DNA of 64,000 nt from the NCBI GenBank assembly GCA_045634305.1, contig JAZQZZ010000040.1, positions 1 to 64,000 of the forward strand. The letters are read 5' to 3'. Both the position numbers and the translations under genes were made by a program. Position 1 is the first letter of the stretch. The number at the start of each line of letters is the position of its first letter. This document shows, piece by piece, positions 8,792 through 16,134 of the stretch. The notes under the pieces were generated by a model. The model made no database searches. It was not told where the DNA came from and saw nothing but the letters and a program-made list of their open reading frames with translations. The stretch is from HGM04593 sp045634305. GTDB lineage: Bacteria; Bacteroidota; Bacteroidia; Bacteroidales; Bacteroidaceae.

Positions 8792-8863
8792 GTGAAAAAA
8801 TAGTTATATAATGTGCAAAATGCTGTCAGCGTCTTTTTGTGTGGCAGTGAAAATAAAACAGAT

Positions 8864-10069
8864 ATGACAAAGAATAACATAGTAGTCTGCTTTCTATTGG
8901 CAGTGATGGCCGTTCCTCTCTTTGCGCAGGATGCGCAGCGGAACGCAAAAAATCAGTTCAATCCTGTGTATACGGGTGTCACTTCACTTTCTATTGCCCC
9001 GGACGCACGTGCCGGTGCGCTTGGCGACGTGGGTGTTGCTACCGAACCCGATGCAAATTCGCAATACTGGAATCCTGCGAAATATCCGTTCAACATTGCC
9101 CGAGCGGGTGTCTCGATGTCTTATACTCCATGGCTCCGTCAGCTGGTGAGTGATATTGACCTTGTGAATCTTGCCGGTTTCTATCGCATAGGTGACTATT
9201 CGGCAGTGAGCTCGTCTTTGACATACTTCTCGCTTGGCGAGGTCTTTGTGGAAAATGAGATGACTATAAAGCCTTATGAGTTGGCATTTGACGTTGCATA
9301 TTCACGTATGCTCTCCGAGACATTCTCGGCGGCCATTGCACTACGATATATATTCAGTGACCTGCAGTATGACTATACCGAGGATATGTCGCCGGGACAT
9401 GCCTTTGCTGCCGACATTGCGCTCTACTACAACAAATATCTGTTCATGGGTAACCGTGAGTGCTTGTTGGGCCTTGGTATGAATATCTCAAATATCGGTA
9501 CAAAGATTTCGTACGACGGTGGTGCAACCAATGAGTTCATCCCGACCAATTTGCGTTTGGGTGCATCGTTGCTCTTGCCGTTTGACGAGTACAACACATT
9601 GTCAATCAGTCTCGATGTGAATAAGTTGCTGGTGCCGACCAAACCTTCATACAACCAATTCCTGGAGGAGAATCCTGCTCCCGGAGTAGATGACAGCAGC
9701 CGTTACTCCGAGTATCAGGCATGGCTAGATGGTACAGGTTATAATGACATTTCTTCAATTTCCGGTATCTTCAAATCTTTCGCAGATGCTCCGGGTGGTG
9801 CAGTGGAGGAGTTGAGGGAAATATATGGCGGTATTGGTCTTGAGTACTGCTACAACCAGCAGTTCTCACTGCGTGCCGGCTATCACTACGAGGATGCATA
9901 CAAGGGCAATAGAAAGTATTTTACTTTGGGTGCAGGATTCCGTATGAGCGTCTTCTCGCTCGATGCAGCCTACCTCATATCAACAGCGCAGAGCAACCCG
10001 CTTGACCAGACATTGCGTTTCTCGCTCTCGTTTGATATGGATGGTTTGAAGGAACTTTTCCGCAGATAA
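8864..10069 (+). CDS. porV: Type IX secretion outer-membrane barrel PorV (LptO)
   Basis: PorV is a FadL-like beta-barrel that takes folded cargo from the SprA translocon and hands it to PorU. The ATG at 8864 starts a clean signal peptide (MTKNNIVVCFLLAVMAVPLFAQ); a GTG 51 bases upstream is in frame but would put 17 polar residues before it. The mature N-terminus has the family blocks TGVTSLSIAPDARAGALGDVG and ANSQYWNPAK, and the protein ends in an amphipathic strand with an aromatic pattern (RFSLSFDMDGLKELFRR). It has 401 residues. porU lies directly upstream and ispF 11 bases downstream. Confidence 0.94.
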   Translation: MTKNNIVVCFLLAVMAVPLFAQDAQRNAKNQFNPVYTGVTSLSIAPDARAGALGDVGVATEPDANSQYWNPAKYPFNIARAGVSMSYTPWLRQLVSDIDLVNLAGFYRIGDYSAVSSSLTYFSLGEVFVENEMTIKPYELAFDVAYSRMLSETFSAAIALRYIFSDLQYDYTEDMSPGHAFAADIALYYNKYLFMGNRECLLGLGMNISNIGTKISYDGGATNEFIPTNLRLGASLLLPFDEYNTLSISLDVNKLLVPTKPSYNQFLEENPAPGVDDSSRYSEYQAWLDGTGYNDISSISGIFKSFADAPGGAVEELREIYGGIGLEYCYNQQFSLRAGYHYEDAYKGNRKYFTLGAGFRMSVFSLDAAYLISTAQSNPLDQTLRFSLSFDMDGLKELFRR

Positions 10070-10080
10070 AACATGGTGAT

Positions 10081-10554
10081 ATGATAAGAGTAGGTTTTGG
10101 TATAGATGTGCATAAGTTTGTGGAGAACCGCGACCTTTGGATAGGTGGCGTGAAGATACCCTATGAGTTCGGCCTGGCAGGGCATTCCGATGCCGATGTG
10201 CTCATTCATGCCATTTGTGATGCATTGTTGGGCGCTGCCAATCTGCGCGATATCGGTTATCAGTTTCCCGATAATTCCGATGAATTCCTTAATATTGACA
10301 GCAAGATACTCTTGCGCCGTACTGCCGAACTGTTGAAGGAAAAGGGTTATACCATAGGTAACATAGATTCCACTGTTGCGGCACAGGCGCCTAAGCTGAA
10401 CCCGCATATTCCTGCAATGCAACAGACGATGGCCGATGTGCTTGGCATTGATGTCGATTGTGTATCGGTGAAGGCTACGACAACCGAGAAACTTGGCTTC
10501 GAAGGGCGCAAGGAGGGTATTACGGCATACGCCACTGTGCTTATATGTAAATGA
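10081..10554 (+). CDS. ispF: 2-C-methyl-D-erythritol 2,4-cyclodiphosphate synthase
   Basis: Fifth enzyme of the MEP isoprenoid pathway, cyclising CDP-ME-2-phosphate. The 157 residues contain the zinc ligands Asp9 and His11 (GIDVHKF) and the histidine of GHSDADVLIHA, the AAQAPKLNPHI nucleotide-binding block and the KATTTEKLGFEGRKEGI C-terminal signature. Standard length for a trimeric IspF. It overlaps the next gene by four bases (ATGA) and follows porV closely, so it is embedded in the porU-porV transcript. The product feeds undecaprenyl phosphate made by UppS further along. Confidence 0.96.
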   Translation: MIRVGFGIDVHKFVENRDLWIGGVKIPYEFGLAGHSDADVLIHAICDALLGAANLRDIGYQFPDNSDEFLNIDSKILLRRTAELLKEKGYTIGNIDSTVAAQAPKLNPHIPAMQQTMADVLGIDVDCVSVKATTTEKLGFEGRKEGITAYATVLICK

Positions 10555-11393
10555 TATTCAAGAAATTCTTTATACGGTTCATGATATTGGCAGCAGCGAT
10601 GCTGCTGATTTCGTCTTGTGCTTCGTTATCTCCAAACGGAGTGGGGCGCGTGAAACGATATACCTTCGCCGAAGAGTCTGTTCCCGAAGATTTGGATGGT
10701 TGGAAAATAGCTTTCATATCTGACTTGCACTATCCTAGTCTTTTTACGAATAAGCGTTTGGGAAAACTTGTGCGTCGCTTGCAGAAAGAGGCGCCGGAAG
10801 CATTGTTCCTGGGTGGAGACTATGTGACTGATAATGATTCTATAGATGCTTTGTTCAAGTCGCTGTCAGCAGTGAAAACCTCCTTGGGAACGTATGCTGT
10901 GCTCGGAAATCACGATAAGCGCAGCGAGCCGCTGATAAGAAAGGCAATGAGTGAAAATGATGTGGTACTGCTCGATGGAACGGCACGATATATGTTGTTT
11001 GATAGTGGTGGCGAACTAAATATTGCCGGGGTGTATGACAGCTTTGCAAATGATACTCTTTTTGCAAAATATATGGAACGGGTAGGTGGTAACTCTGAAT
11101 TTGTTATATTTTTAAGTCACAACCCGGATTTCGTTGAGCGGCATTCGATAGCTGCCGACCTGGCCTTTGCGGGTCACACCCATGGCGGCCAAGTATCACT
11201 CTTCGGTATTTATACTCCTGTTAAGAACACTCGTTACGGCAGGCGTTTTCTGCGCGGCAGGAACAGGACAACAAACGGTACTACGATGATAACAACAAAT
11301 GGAGTGGGTACATCGCGGCGCAAGGTGCGCTTCTGTGTGCCGAGCGAAATTGTTGTTGTTACGTTGAAAAGTATCGGAAAAAGTGTGAAATAA
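10551..11393 (+). CDS. Calcineurin-like metallophosphoesterase (lipoprotein)
   Basis: A 280-residue phosphoesterase with a lipoprotein signal (lipobox ISSC, Cys23). The two-metal active-site motifs are all present: DLH in ISDLHYP (58-60), GGD (88-90), GNHD (119-122), SHNPDF and GHTHGGQ near residue 210. This order and spacing are those of the YkuE/YaeI-type branch of calcineurin-like phosphoesterases, some of which act on membrane lipids; the substrate here is unknown. It is translationally coupled to ispF by a four-base overlap. Confidence 0.88.
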   Translation: MIFKKFFIRFMILAAAMLLISSCASLSPNGVGRVKRYTFAEESVPEDLDGWKIAFISDLHYPSLFTNKRLGKLVRRLQKEAPEALFLGGDYVTDNDSIDALFKSLSAVKTSLGTYAVLGNHDKRSEPLIRKAMSENDVVLLDGTARYMLFDSGGELNIAGVYDSFANDTLFAKYMERVGGNSEFVIFLSHNPDFVERHSIAADLAFAGHTHGGQVSLFGIYTPVKNTRYGRRFLRGRNRTTNGTTMITTNGVGTSRRKVRFCVPSEIVVVTLKSIGKSVK

Positions 11394-11423
11394 TAGCAGT
11401 GTCTTGTTGGTTAGGGTCGTATA

Positions 11424-12098
11424 ATGGTTATTTTTGCAATGGGAAATCAAATTCTTAAAAAAGCTATGATTGTAGTGCTTGTCCTCGTAGCTCTGTTTTT
11501 GTTGGCGCTTTTGCTTGTCGTAATTTCATATTGTACTGTTGAACTCAAGAGCCGTAGTAAACGTTACAGCAATGTTGATGAAGTCCCACATAATCGTGTG
11601 GCGTTGGTTCTTGGAACCAATCCGCTCGCCCGAAACGGACGTCCTAACTACTTCTTCAAATACAGGATTGATGCGTGTGTCGAGCTTTACAGGGCTGGAA
11701 AGGTTTCAAAGTTTCTGTTGAGTGGCGACAATTCAACCAAAGACTATGATGAGCCTCAGTATATGAAGGATGCGCTGATGGAACATGGTGTTCCCTCTTC
11801 GGACATCGTGCTGGATTATGCAGGTTTCAGAACTTTGGATTCTGTAGTAAGGTGCAAGGAGATTTTCGGGCAGGAAAGCGTAACCATCGTATCTCAGGGA
11901 TTCCATAATGCCAGAGCTGTGTGTCTGGCGTCGTGGTATGGCATTGATGCCGTCGGTTATGATGCCAAGGATATAAAAGATTCAAGGACATATCTTTTCT
12001 TTGGGATAGGGCGCGAAGCGCTTGCACGTACCAAGATGTTTATTGATATGTTTGTTGGCAAGAAACCGAAGTTTCTGGGTGAAAAGATTGAAATATAA
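11424..12098 (+). CDS. SanA/YdcF (DUF218)-type membrane protein
   Basis: A 224-residue protein with one N-terminal membrane segment (about 15-37, LVLVALFLLALLLVVIS) followed by a DUF218 domain. Visible family features are VALVLGTNPLARNGRPN, the FLLSGDNSTKDYDEPQYM block, VLDYAGFRTLDSVVR and VSQGFHNARAVCLA. In Escherichia coli SanA affects the envelope barrier to vancomycin, and ElyC of the same superfamily affects peptidoglycan lipid-carrier use; the enzymatic activity is not established. ATG 11439, five codons in, is an equally good start. It lies 30 bases after the phosphoesterase. Confidence 0.85.
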   Translation: MVIFAMGNQILKKAMIVVLVLVALFLLALLLVVISYCTVELKSRSKRYSNVDEVPHNRVALVLGTNPLARNGRPNYFFKYRIDACVELYRAGKVSKFLLSGDNSTKDYDEPQYMKDALMEHGVPSSDIVLDYAGFRTLDSVVRCKEIFGQESVTIVSQGFHNARAVCLASWYGIDAVGYDAKDIKDSRTYLFFGIGREALARTKMFIDMFVGKKPKFLGEKIEI

Positions 12099-12127
12099 TA
12101 CTGTTTATTGGTAAAAATGATTTACAC

Positions 12128-13192
12128 ATGAAGGGCGTTGACGAATTTTATATGCAGCGGTGTCTGCAACTTGCAAGTTGTGGTGCAGGCAGTACTTCCC
12201 CCAATCCTATGGTGGGTGCTGTCATTGTCTGTGACGGCCGCATTATTGGCGAGGGGTATCACATCCGCGCCGGCGAACCGCATGCCGAGGTAAATGCTGT
12301 CAATTCAGTGACTGAGGAGGATTTGCCTTTGCTCACACGTTCTACAATGTACGTAAGTCTTGAGCCCTGCTCTCATTATGGCAAGACGCCACCTTGTTGC
12401 GATATGATAATATCGCGTGGAATTCCGCGTGTCGTGATAGGTTCCGGTGACCCGAACTCTCAAGTGAACGGTGCCGGCATTGAACGTATGCGTGCTGCGG
12501 GGATTGATGTGGCCGTCGGTGTGCTCGAGGAGGAGTGTCTGCGGCTTAACCATGCGTTCTTTACGTCGCAGTTATATAAACGGCCTTATGTGACACTTAA
12601 GTGGGCGCAAAGTGCCGATGGATACATCGATTTGTTGCGTGACGGCGGTTCGGCTGCCAGAATCTCGTCGCCGGTGTCGCAGGTCGCAGTGCATAAGTTG
12701 CGCGCACGGCACGATGCCATTCTGGTGGGGCGTCATACGGCGTTGCTCGATAATCCTTCGCTCGATATACGTCACTGGGCGGGGCGTTCGCCATTGCGCT
12801 TGGTGATAGACAAGAATGGTACTTTGCCTGCCGGTTTGAGGATTTTTGACGGTGTGTTGCCTACGGTTGTATATACAGCCTGTGAGGCTGATGGGAAGTT
12901 TGGTAAAAATGTTGAACAGGTTGTGCTTGATTTCAATGAGCCGCTCATACCTCAGATTCTTGCACATTTACATTCTGTAAAAGTCAACAGCCTGCTTGTG
13001 GAGGGCGGCGCCACAGTGCTGCAATCCTTCATGAATGCTTCTTTATGGGATGAGGCTCGCGTCGAGGTAAATCCATCTCTGGAACTGGGCAATGGCGTAG
13101 TCGCTCCCTCGTTGCCTTCGGAGTCCCCTGTCTCGCGCGAGTCGCTTGCCGGCAATGAAATTCTGTATTTTTATAGGCAAAAAACTCCTTAA
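12128..13192 (+). CDS. ribD: Bifunctional riboflavin deaminase/reductase RibD
   Basis: Carries out two successive steps of riboflavin synthesis: deamination of the pyrimidine ring and NADPH-dependent reduction of the ribosyl side chain. The N-terminal cytidine-deaminase-like domain (1-145) has the zinc and catalytic set His52-Ala-Glu54 (PHAEVNAV) and Cys81/Cys90 (EPCSHYGKTPPCC). The reductase domain follows from about 150 (RPYVTLKWAQSADGYI), with GRHTALLDNPSLDIR and VEGGATVLQSF. The length (354) is normal. No FMN riboswitch is seen in the 29 bases upstream. The gene ends the run of closely spaced genes; a new -7 box follows. Confidence 0.96.
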   Translation: MKGVDEFYMQRCLQLASCGAGSTSPNPMVGAVIVCDGRIIGEGYHIRAGEPHAEVNAVNSVTEEDLPLLTRSTMYVSLEPCSHYGKTPPCCDMIISRGIPRVVIGSGDPNSQVNGAGIERMRAAGIDVAVGVLEEECLRLNHAFFTSQLYKRPYVTLKWAQSADGYIDLLRDGGSAARISSPVSQVAVHKLRARHDAILVGRHTALLDNPSLDIRHWAGRSPLRLVIDKNGTLPAGLRIFDGVLPTVVYTACEADGKFGKNVEQVVLDFNEPLIPQILAHLHSVKVNSLLVEGGATVLQSFMNASLWDEARVEVNPSLELGNGVVAPSLPSESPVSRESLAGNEILYFYRQKTP

Positions 13193-13249
13193 TAATTTTA
13201 AAATATTATAAATATAGCCTTAAATATCGCTTAAACCGAAAATTGTTGC

Positions 13250-13257
13250 TATTTTTG
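13250..13257 (+). promoter_or_regulatory. Candidate -7 box for the DUF6242/porG unit
   Basis: TATTTTTG matches TAnnTTTG, 28 bases before the ATG at 13285. The surroundings are very AT-rich and no good TTTG element is found 19 bases upstream. Confidence 0.4.
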
Positions 13258-13284
13258 CAAATTGAACGTAAAGTGCAAATTTGT

Positions 13285-14643
13285 ATGAAAAAGAGTTTAA
13301 CGATATTTCTGTCAATGTTGGCGTTTGTTTTTACCTCATGTCTTGATGATGGTGATGGCCCGGTTCTTTCACCATATGCCATCCTCAAGTCATTCAGCAT
13401 AGGCAATATCACATCAGCATATCCGGCGTTTACATCCGATGGCGCTGACACGATAGTAAAAAAGACAATCCAAGGAAAATCTTATGCATTCTCGATAGAC
13501 CAGGTTACCGGCGATGTCTACAATGCCGATTCCTTGCCGTTTGCAACCAAAGTGGATAAAGTGGCGTTCAGCATGGAACTGGCGGGATATGCGCAGATAT
13601 ATGTTGACAGTCTGGAACAGTTCGAGGGTTTTACGACATCCGATTCAATTGATTTTACTTCACCGCGCAGGTTCCGTATTACATCAACCGATTCAGAGTA
13701 CTACAAGGATTATACCATCTCCGTGAATGTGCATCAGGTCGAACCCGAACAGATGGTGTGGAACAAGTATGCTTCTGTAGCGCCATCTTTCACGCCGTTC
13801 CGTGTGATAGATTTTGATGGCGTGTTGTGCCTGTTCGGCAAAGAGAATGGCGGTTTTGTGCTTGCTACATCTGAATTGCAGGGCGTTCCGGTTTGGAACC
13901 GGAGTGTAATTACCGGATTGCCGGAGAGTGCCAATCTGGCCACGGTGCAATCGTTCGGTGATGCGCTTTATGTAGTTGCCGCTGATGGTATCTACACATC
14001 TGCCAATGGTGCAGAGTGGTCGTTGAGCTATGGCGCAACAGGACTTGTTGCCATTGTAGGTGTGTCGGATGACGATGGTATGATGTGGGTTGCGACTACC
14101 GATAACTTGCTCTCTACCACCGATGGTGCGAACTATGAGAGTGCCGGAGCATTGCCTTATGGCTTTCCGCTTTATGGCGTGTCGGTTGCATCATATAAAC
14201 TCAATCATAACAGCGGTATTGTTAGATATGTGGCGGTTGGATATGACAATGAGGCTATGGAAGGCAAGGCTACTGTGTGGAGCCGATTGTCAACAGAGAA
14301 TGGTTGGGTAAAGTATGAGAATGGGAACAATACATTCTCTTGCCCGTCGTTGAAGGGGCTTACGGTGTTCCCGTATGACAAATTCCTTTATGCGATAGGT
14401 GGATCCGGCGTGGCGCAGGGCGAGGCTGTCGAGGCTTTCTCGGCTTTCTACATATCGCGTGACAATGGTATAACATGGAAGGCTCCAAATAATTTCTATC
14501 AGCGCATTCCGGCCGAATTGCAGGGCTGTGATGTGCCTTTTGTCGTGACCGAAGATTCAAACAACGTGATTTGGATTGTCGGTGCAGGTGAAGAGCCGTT
14601 TGTGTGGAAGGGGATAATAAACCGTTTGGGCTTCAAAAAGTGA
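13285..14643 (+). CDS. DUF6242-type surface or periplasmic lipoprotein
   Basis: A 452-residue lipoprotein. ATG 13285 opens a signal peptide with lipobox FTSC, directly followed by LDDGDGP; the acidic residues after the cysteine resemble the lipoprotein export signal that sends Bacteroidetes lipoproteins to the cell surface. The first 150 residues look like paired beta-sandwich repeats; the rest has recurring WNKYASVAPSF and SANGAEWSLSYG segments typical of a BNR/beta-propeller-like fold, each blade with a W. The architecture resembles DUF6242 proteins. Substrate and partner are unknown. It lies 4 bases before porG, so the two are co-transcribed, which hints at a link to outer-membrane assembly or T9SS. 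Confidence 0.75.
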   Translation: MKKSLTIFLSMLAFVFTSCLDDGDGPVLSPYAILKSFSIGNITSAYPAFTSDGADTIVKKTIQGKSYAFSIDQVTGDVYNADSLPFATKVDKVAFSMELAGYAQIYVDSLEQFEGFTTSDSIDFTSPRRFRITSTDSEYYKDYTISVNVHQVEPEQMVWNKYASVAPSFTPFRVIDFDGVLCLFGKENGGFVLATSELQGVPVWNRSVITGLPESANLATVQSFGDALYVVAADGIYTSANGAEWSLSYGATGLVAIVGVSDDDGMMWVATTDNLLSTTDGANYESAGALPYGFPLYGVSVASYKLNHNSGIVRYVAVGYDNEAMEGKATVWSRLSTENGWVKYENGNNTFSCPSLKGLTVFPYDKFLYAIGGSGVAQGEAVEAFSAFYISRDNGITWKAPNNFYQRIPAELQGCDVPFVVTEDSNNVIWIVGAGEEPFVWKGIINRLGFKK

Positions 14644-14647
14644 CAAT

Positions 14648-15349
14648 ATGGGATTGAAGGCCTTGGTACGCGGTGTGGTTGTCGGCGCAATGATGTTGTG
14701 CTTCTCTGCCGGTGTGCGTGCCGATGGACTTGAATACAGATATGAGGTTGGAGCTATGATTGGCGGTGCTACATATTTTGGCGATGCCAACTACTCGGCA
14801 CCATTTGACAATTTCAACGTGATGGGCGGGGCGCTCTTCCGTTATAACATCAACCCACGTATGGCTGTGAAGGCCAACCTCGCCGTTGCACGTATATCGG
14901 GTACTACTGCAGGTGGCGACAATGTTTTCCCGGCCGGTGAGGTGAAATTCGGCCGTATGCTGTATGAACTTGGCGCGCAGTATGAGTGCCACTTTCTCGC
15001 CTATGGCGATGGTTCGGGCTACAAACGCTCAAGCCGATTGGCTCCATATCTCCTAGCGGGTGTGGGACTTACATACGCACCGGCTCCGGCAAAACACGTC
15101 TTTACACCGAATATTCCGGTTGGCGTGGGCCTGAAATGGAAGGTTATGCCACGCCTGAATGTGGGTTGCGAACTCTCTTACCGTTTCACTTTCAGTGACA
15201 ATCTGGATGTGACGTACAAGGGCGGGAGCACGTTGGACGACCCTTATGGGATAGATAGCGGATTAATGAAAAACAAGGATGGCTATTCGTTTCTGTCGCT
15301 TTTTGTGACATACGATTTGTCGCCCAAATATAGAAAATGTAACAATTAA
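14648..15349 (+). CDS. porG: DUF6089 outer-membrane protein, PorG-like T9SS component
   Basis: A 233-residue protein with a signal peptide (cleavage near VRA-D, residue 25) and a small beta-barrel pattern: alternating strands, glycine-rich turns (GAMIGGATYFGDANYS), and a final strand ending in aromatic residues (SFLSLFVTYDL). It matches the DUF6089 family, whose Porphyromonas member PorG is an outer-membrane part of the T9SS. The position directly before uppS-bamA-ompH is, as I recall, the same in Porphyromonas, which supports the call. Other DUF6089 proteins may not be T9SS parts, so the symbol is less certain than for porU and porV. Confidence 0.78.
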   Translation: MGLKALVRGVVVGAMMLCFSAGVRADGLEYRYEVGAMIGGATYFGDANYSAPFDNFNVMGGALFRYNINPRMAVKANLAVARISGTTAGGDNVFPAGEVKFGRMLYELGAQYECHFLAYGDGSGYKRSSRLAPYLLAGVGLTYAPAPAKHVFTPNIPVGVGLKWKVMPRLNVGCELSYRFTFSDNLDVTYKGGSTLDDPYGIDSGLMKNKDGYSFLSLFVTYDLSPKYRKCNN

Positions 15350-15381
15350 GGAGTTGTTTGGATTTATAGTAATTTATAGCA

Positions 15382-16134
15382 ATGGACTATATTGAAAAGA
15401 TAGACATGGATAGAGTGCCGCAACACATCGCCATTATCATGGATGGCAATGGCCGTTGGGCGCAGCTTCGTGGAAAGGAACGTCACGAAGGGCATCAGGC
15501 CGGTGCAGCTGCGGTCCGTCAGTTGGTTGAGGATGCGTTGAAGTTGGGAGTCAAGTATCTGACCCTTTATACTTTTTCAACAGAAAACTGGAAGCGTCCA
15601 ATTGCCGAGGTTGCTGCATTGATGGCTCTGTTGTTCGAGTCGGTTGAGGAAGAACTTTTTGTAAAGCACAACGTCGCGTTCCGTATCATCGGTGACATGA
15701 GCATGTTGCCCGATAATGTGCGTTCCCGACTGAACGGCTGTATGGAGCGCACGGCAAAGAATGATTCGATGACTCTTGTGCTTGCGTTGAGCTACTCTTC
15801 GAAGTGGGAACTTACCGAGGCAGTACGTAGCATCGCCTCAAAGGTGAAGGAAGGCGCTATGGAACTCTCCGACATAACAGACAAGACCATTGATGGCGCT
15901 CTGGCCACATCTTTCATGCCCGACCCCGACCTGCTCATACGCACAGGCAAGGAGCAGCGCTTGAGCAACTTCCTGTTGTGGCAACTCGCGTATGCCGAGT
16001 TCTATTTTACCGAGGTACTTTGGCCCGATTTCAACAAAGAAGAACTTTGCAAGGCTATATATGAATATCAGAGCCGTCAGCGCCGTTATGGCTTGACGGG
16101 TGAACAAGTGACAAATGATGAAAATACACTATAG
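15382..16134 (+). CDS. uppS: Undecaprenyl diphosphate synthase (isoprenyl transferase)
   Basis: Condenses isopentenyl diphosphate units onto farnesyl diphosphate to make the C55 lipid carrier for peptidoglycan and LPS. The 250 residues have the cis-prenyltransferase signature HIAIIMDGNGRWA (15-27, with catalytic Asp21), the YLTLYTFSTENWKRP block and the C-terminal DLLIRTGKEQRLSNFLLWQ segment. The usual RTSGE or RTGGE is RTGKE here, a small deviation in the diphosphate-binding loop. The C-terminus overlaps the proposed bamA start by 20 bases. Confidence 0.96.
   Translation: MDYIEKIDMDRVPQHIAIIMDGNGRWAQLRGKERHEGHQAGAAAVRQLVEDALKLGVKYLTLYTFSTENWKRPIAEVAALMALLFESVEEELFVKHNVAFRIIGDMSMLPDNVRSRLNGCMERTAKNDSMTLVLALSYSSKWELTEAVRSIASKVKEGAMELSDITDKTIDGALATSFMPDPDLLIRTGKEQRLSNFLLWQLAYAEFYFTEVLWPDFNKEELCKAIYEYQSRQRRYGLTGEQVTNDENTL

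Noticed and set aside
12099..12127. FMN riboswitch before ribD
   Set aside because: The 29-base gap is far too short and shows no FMN-element sequence.
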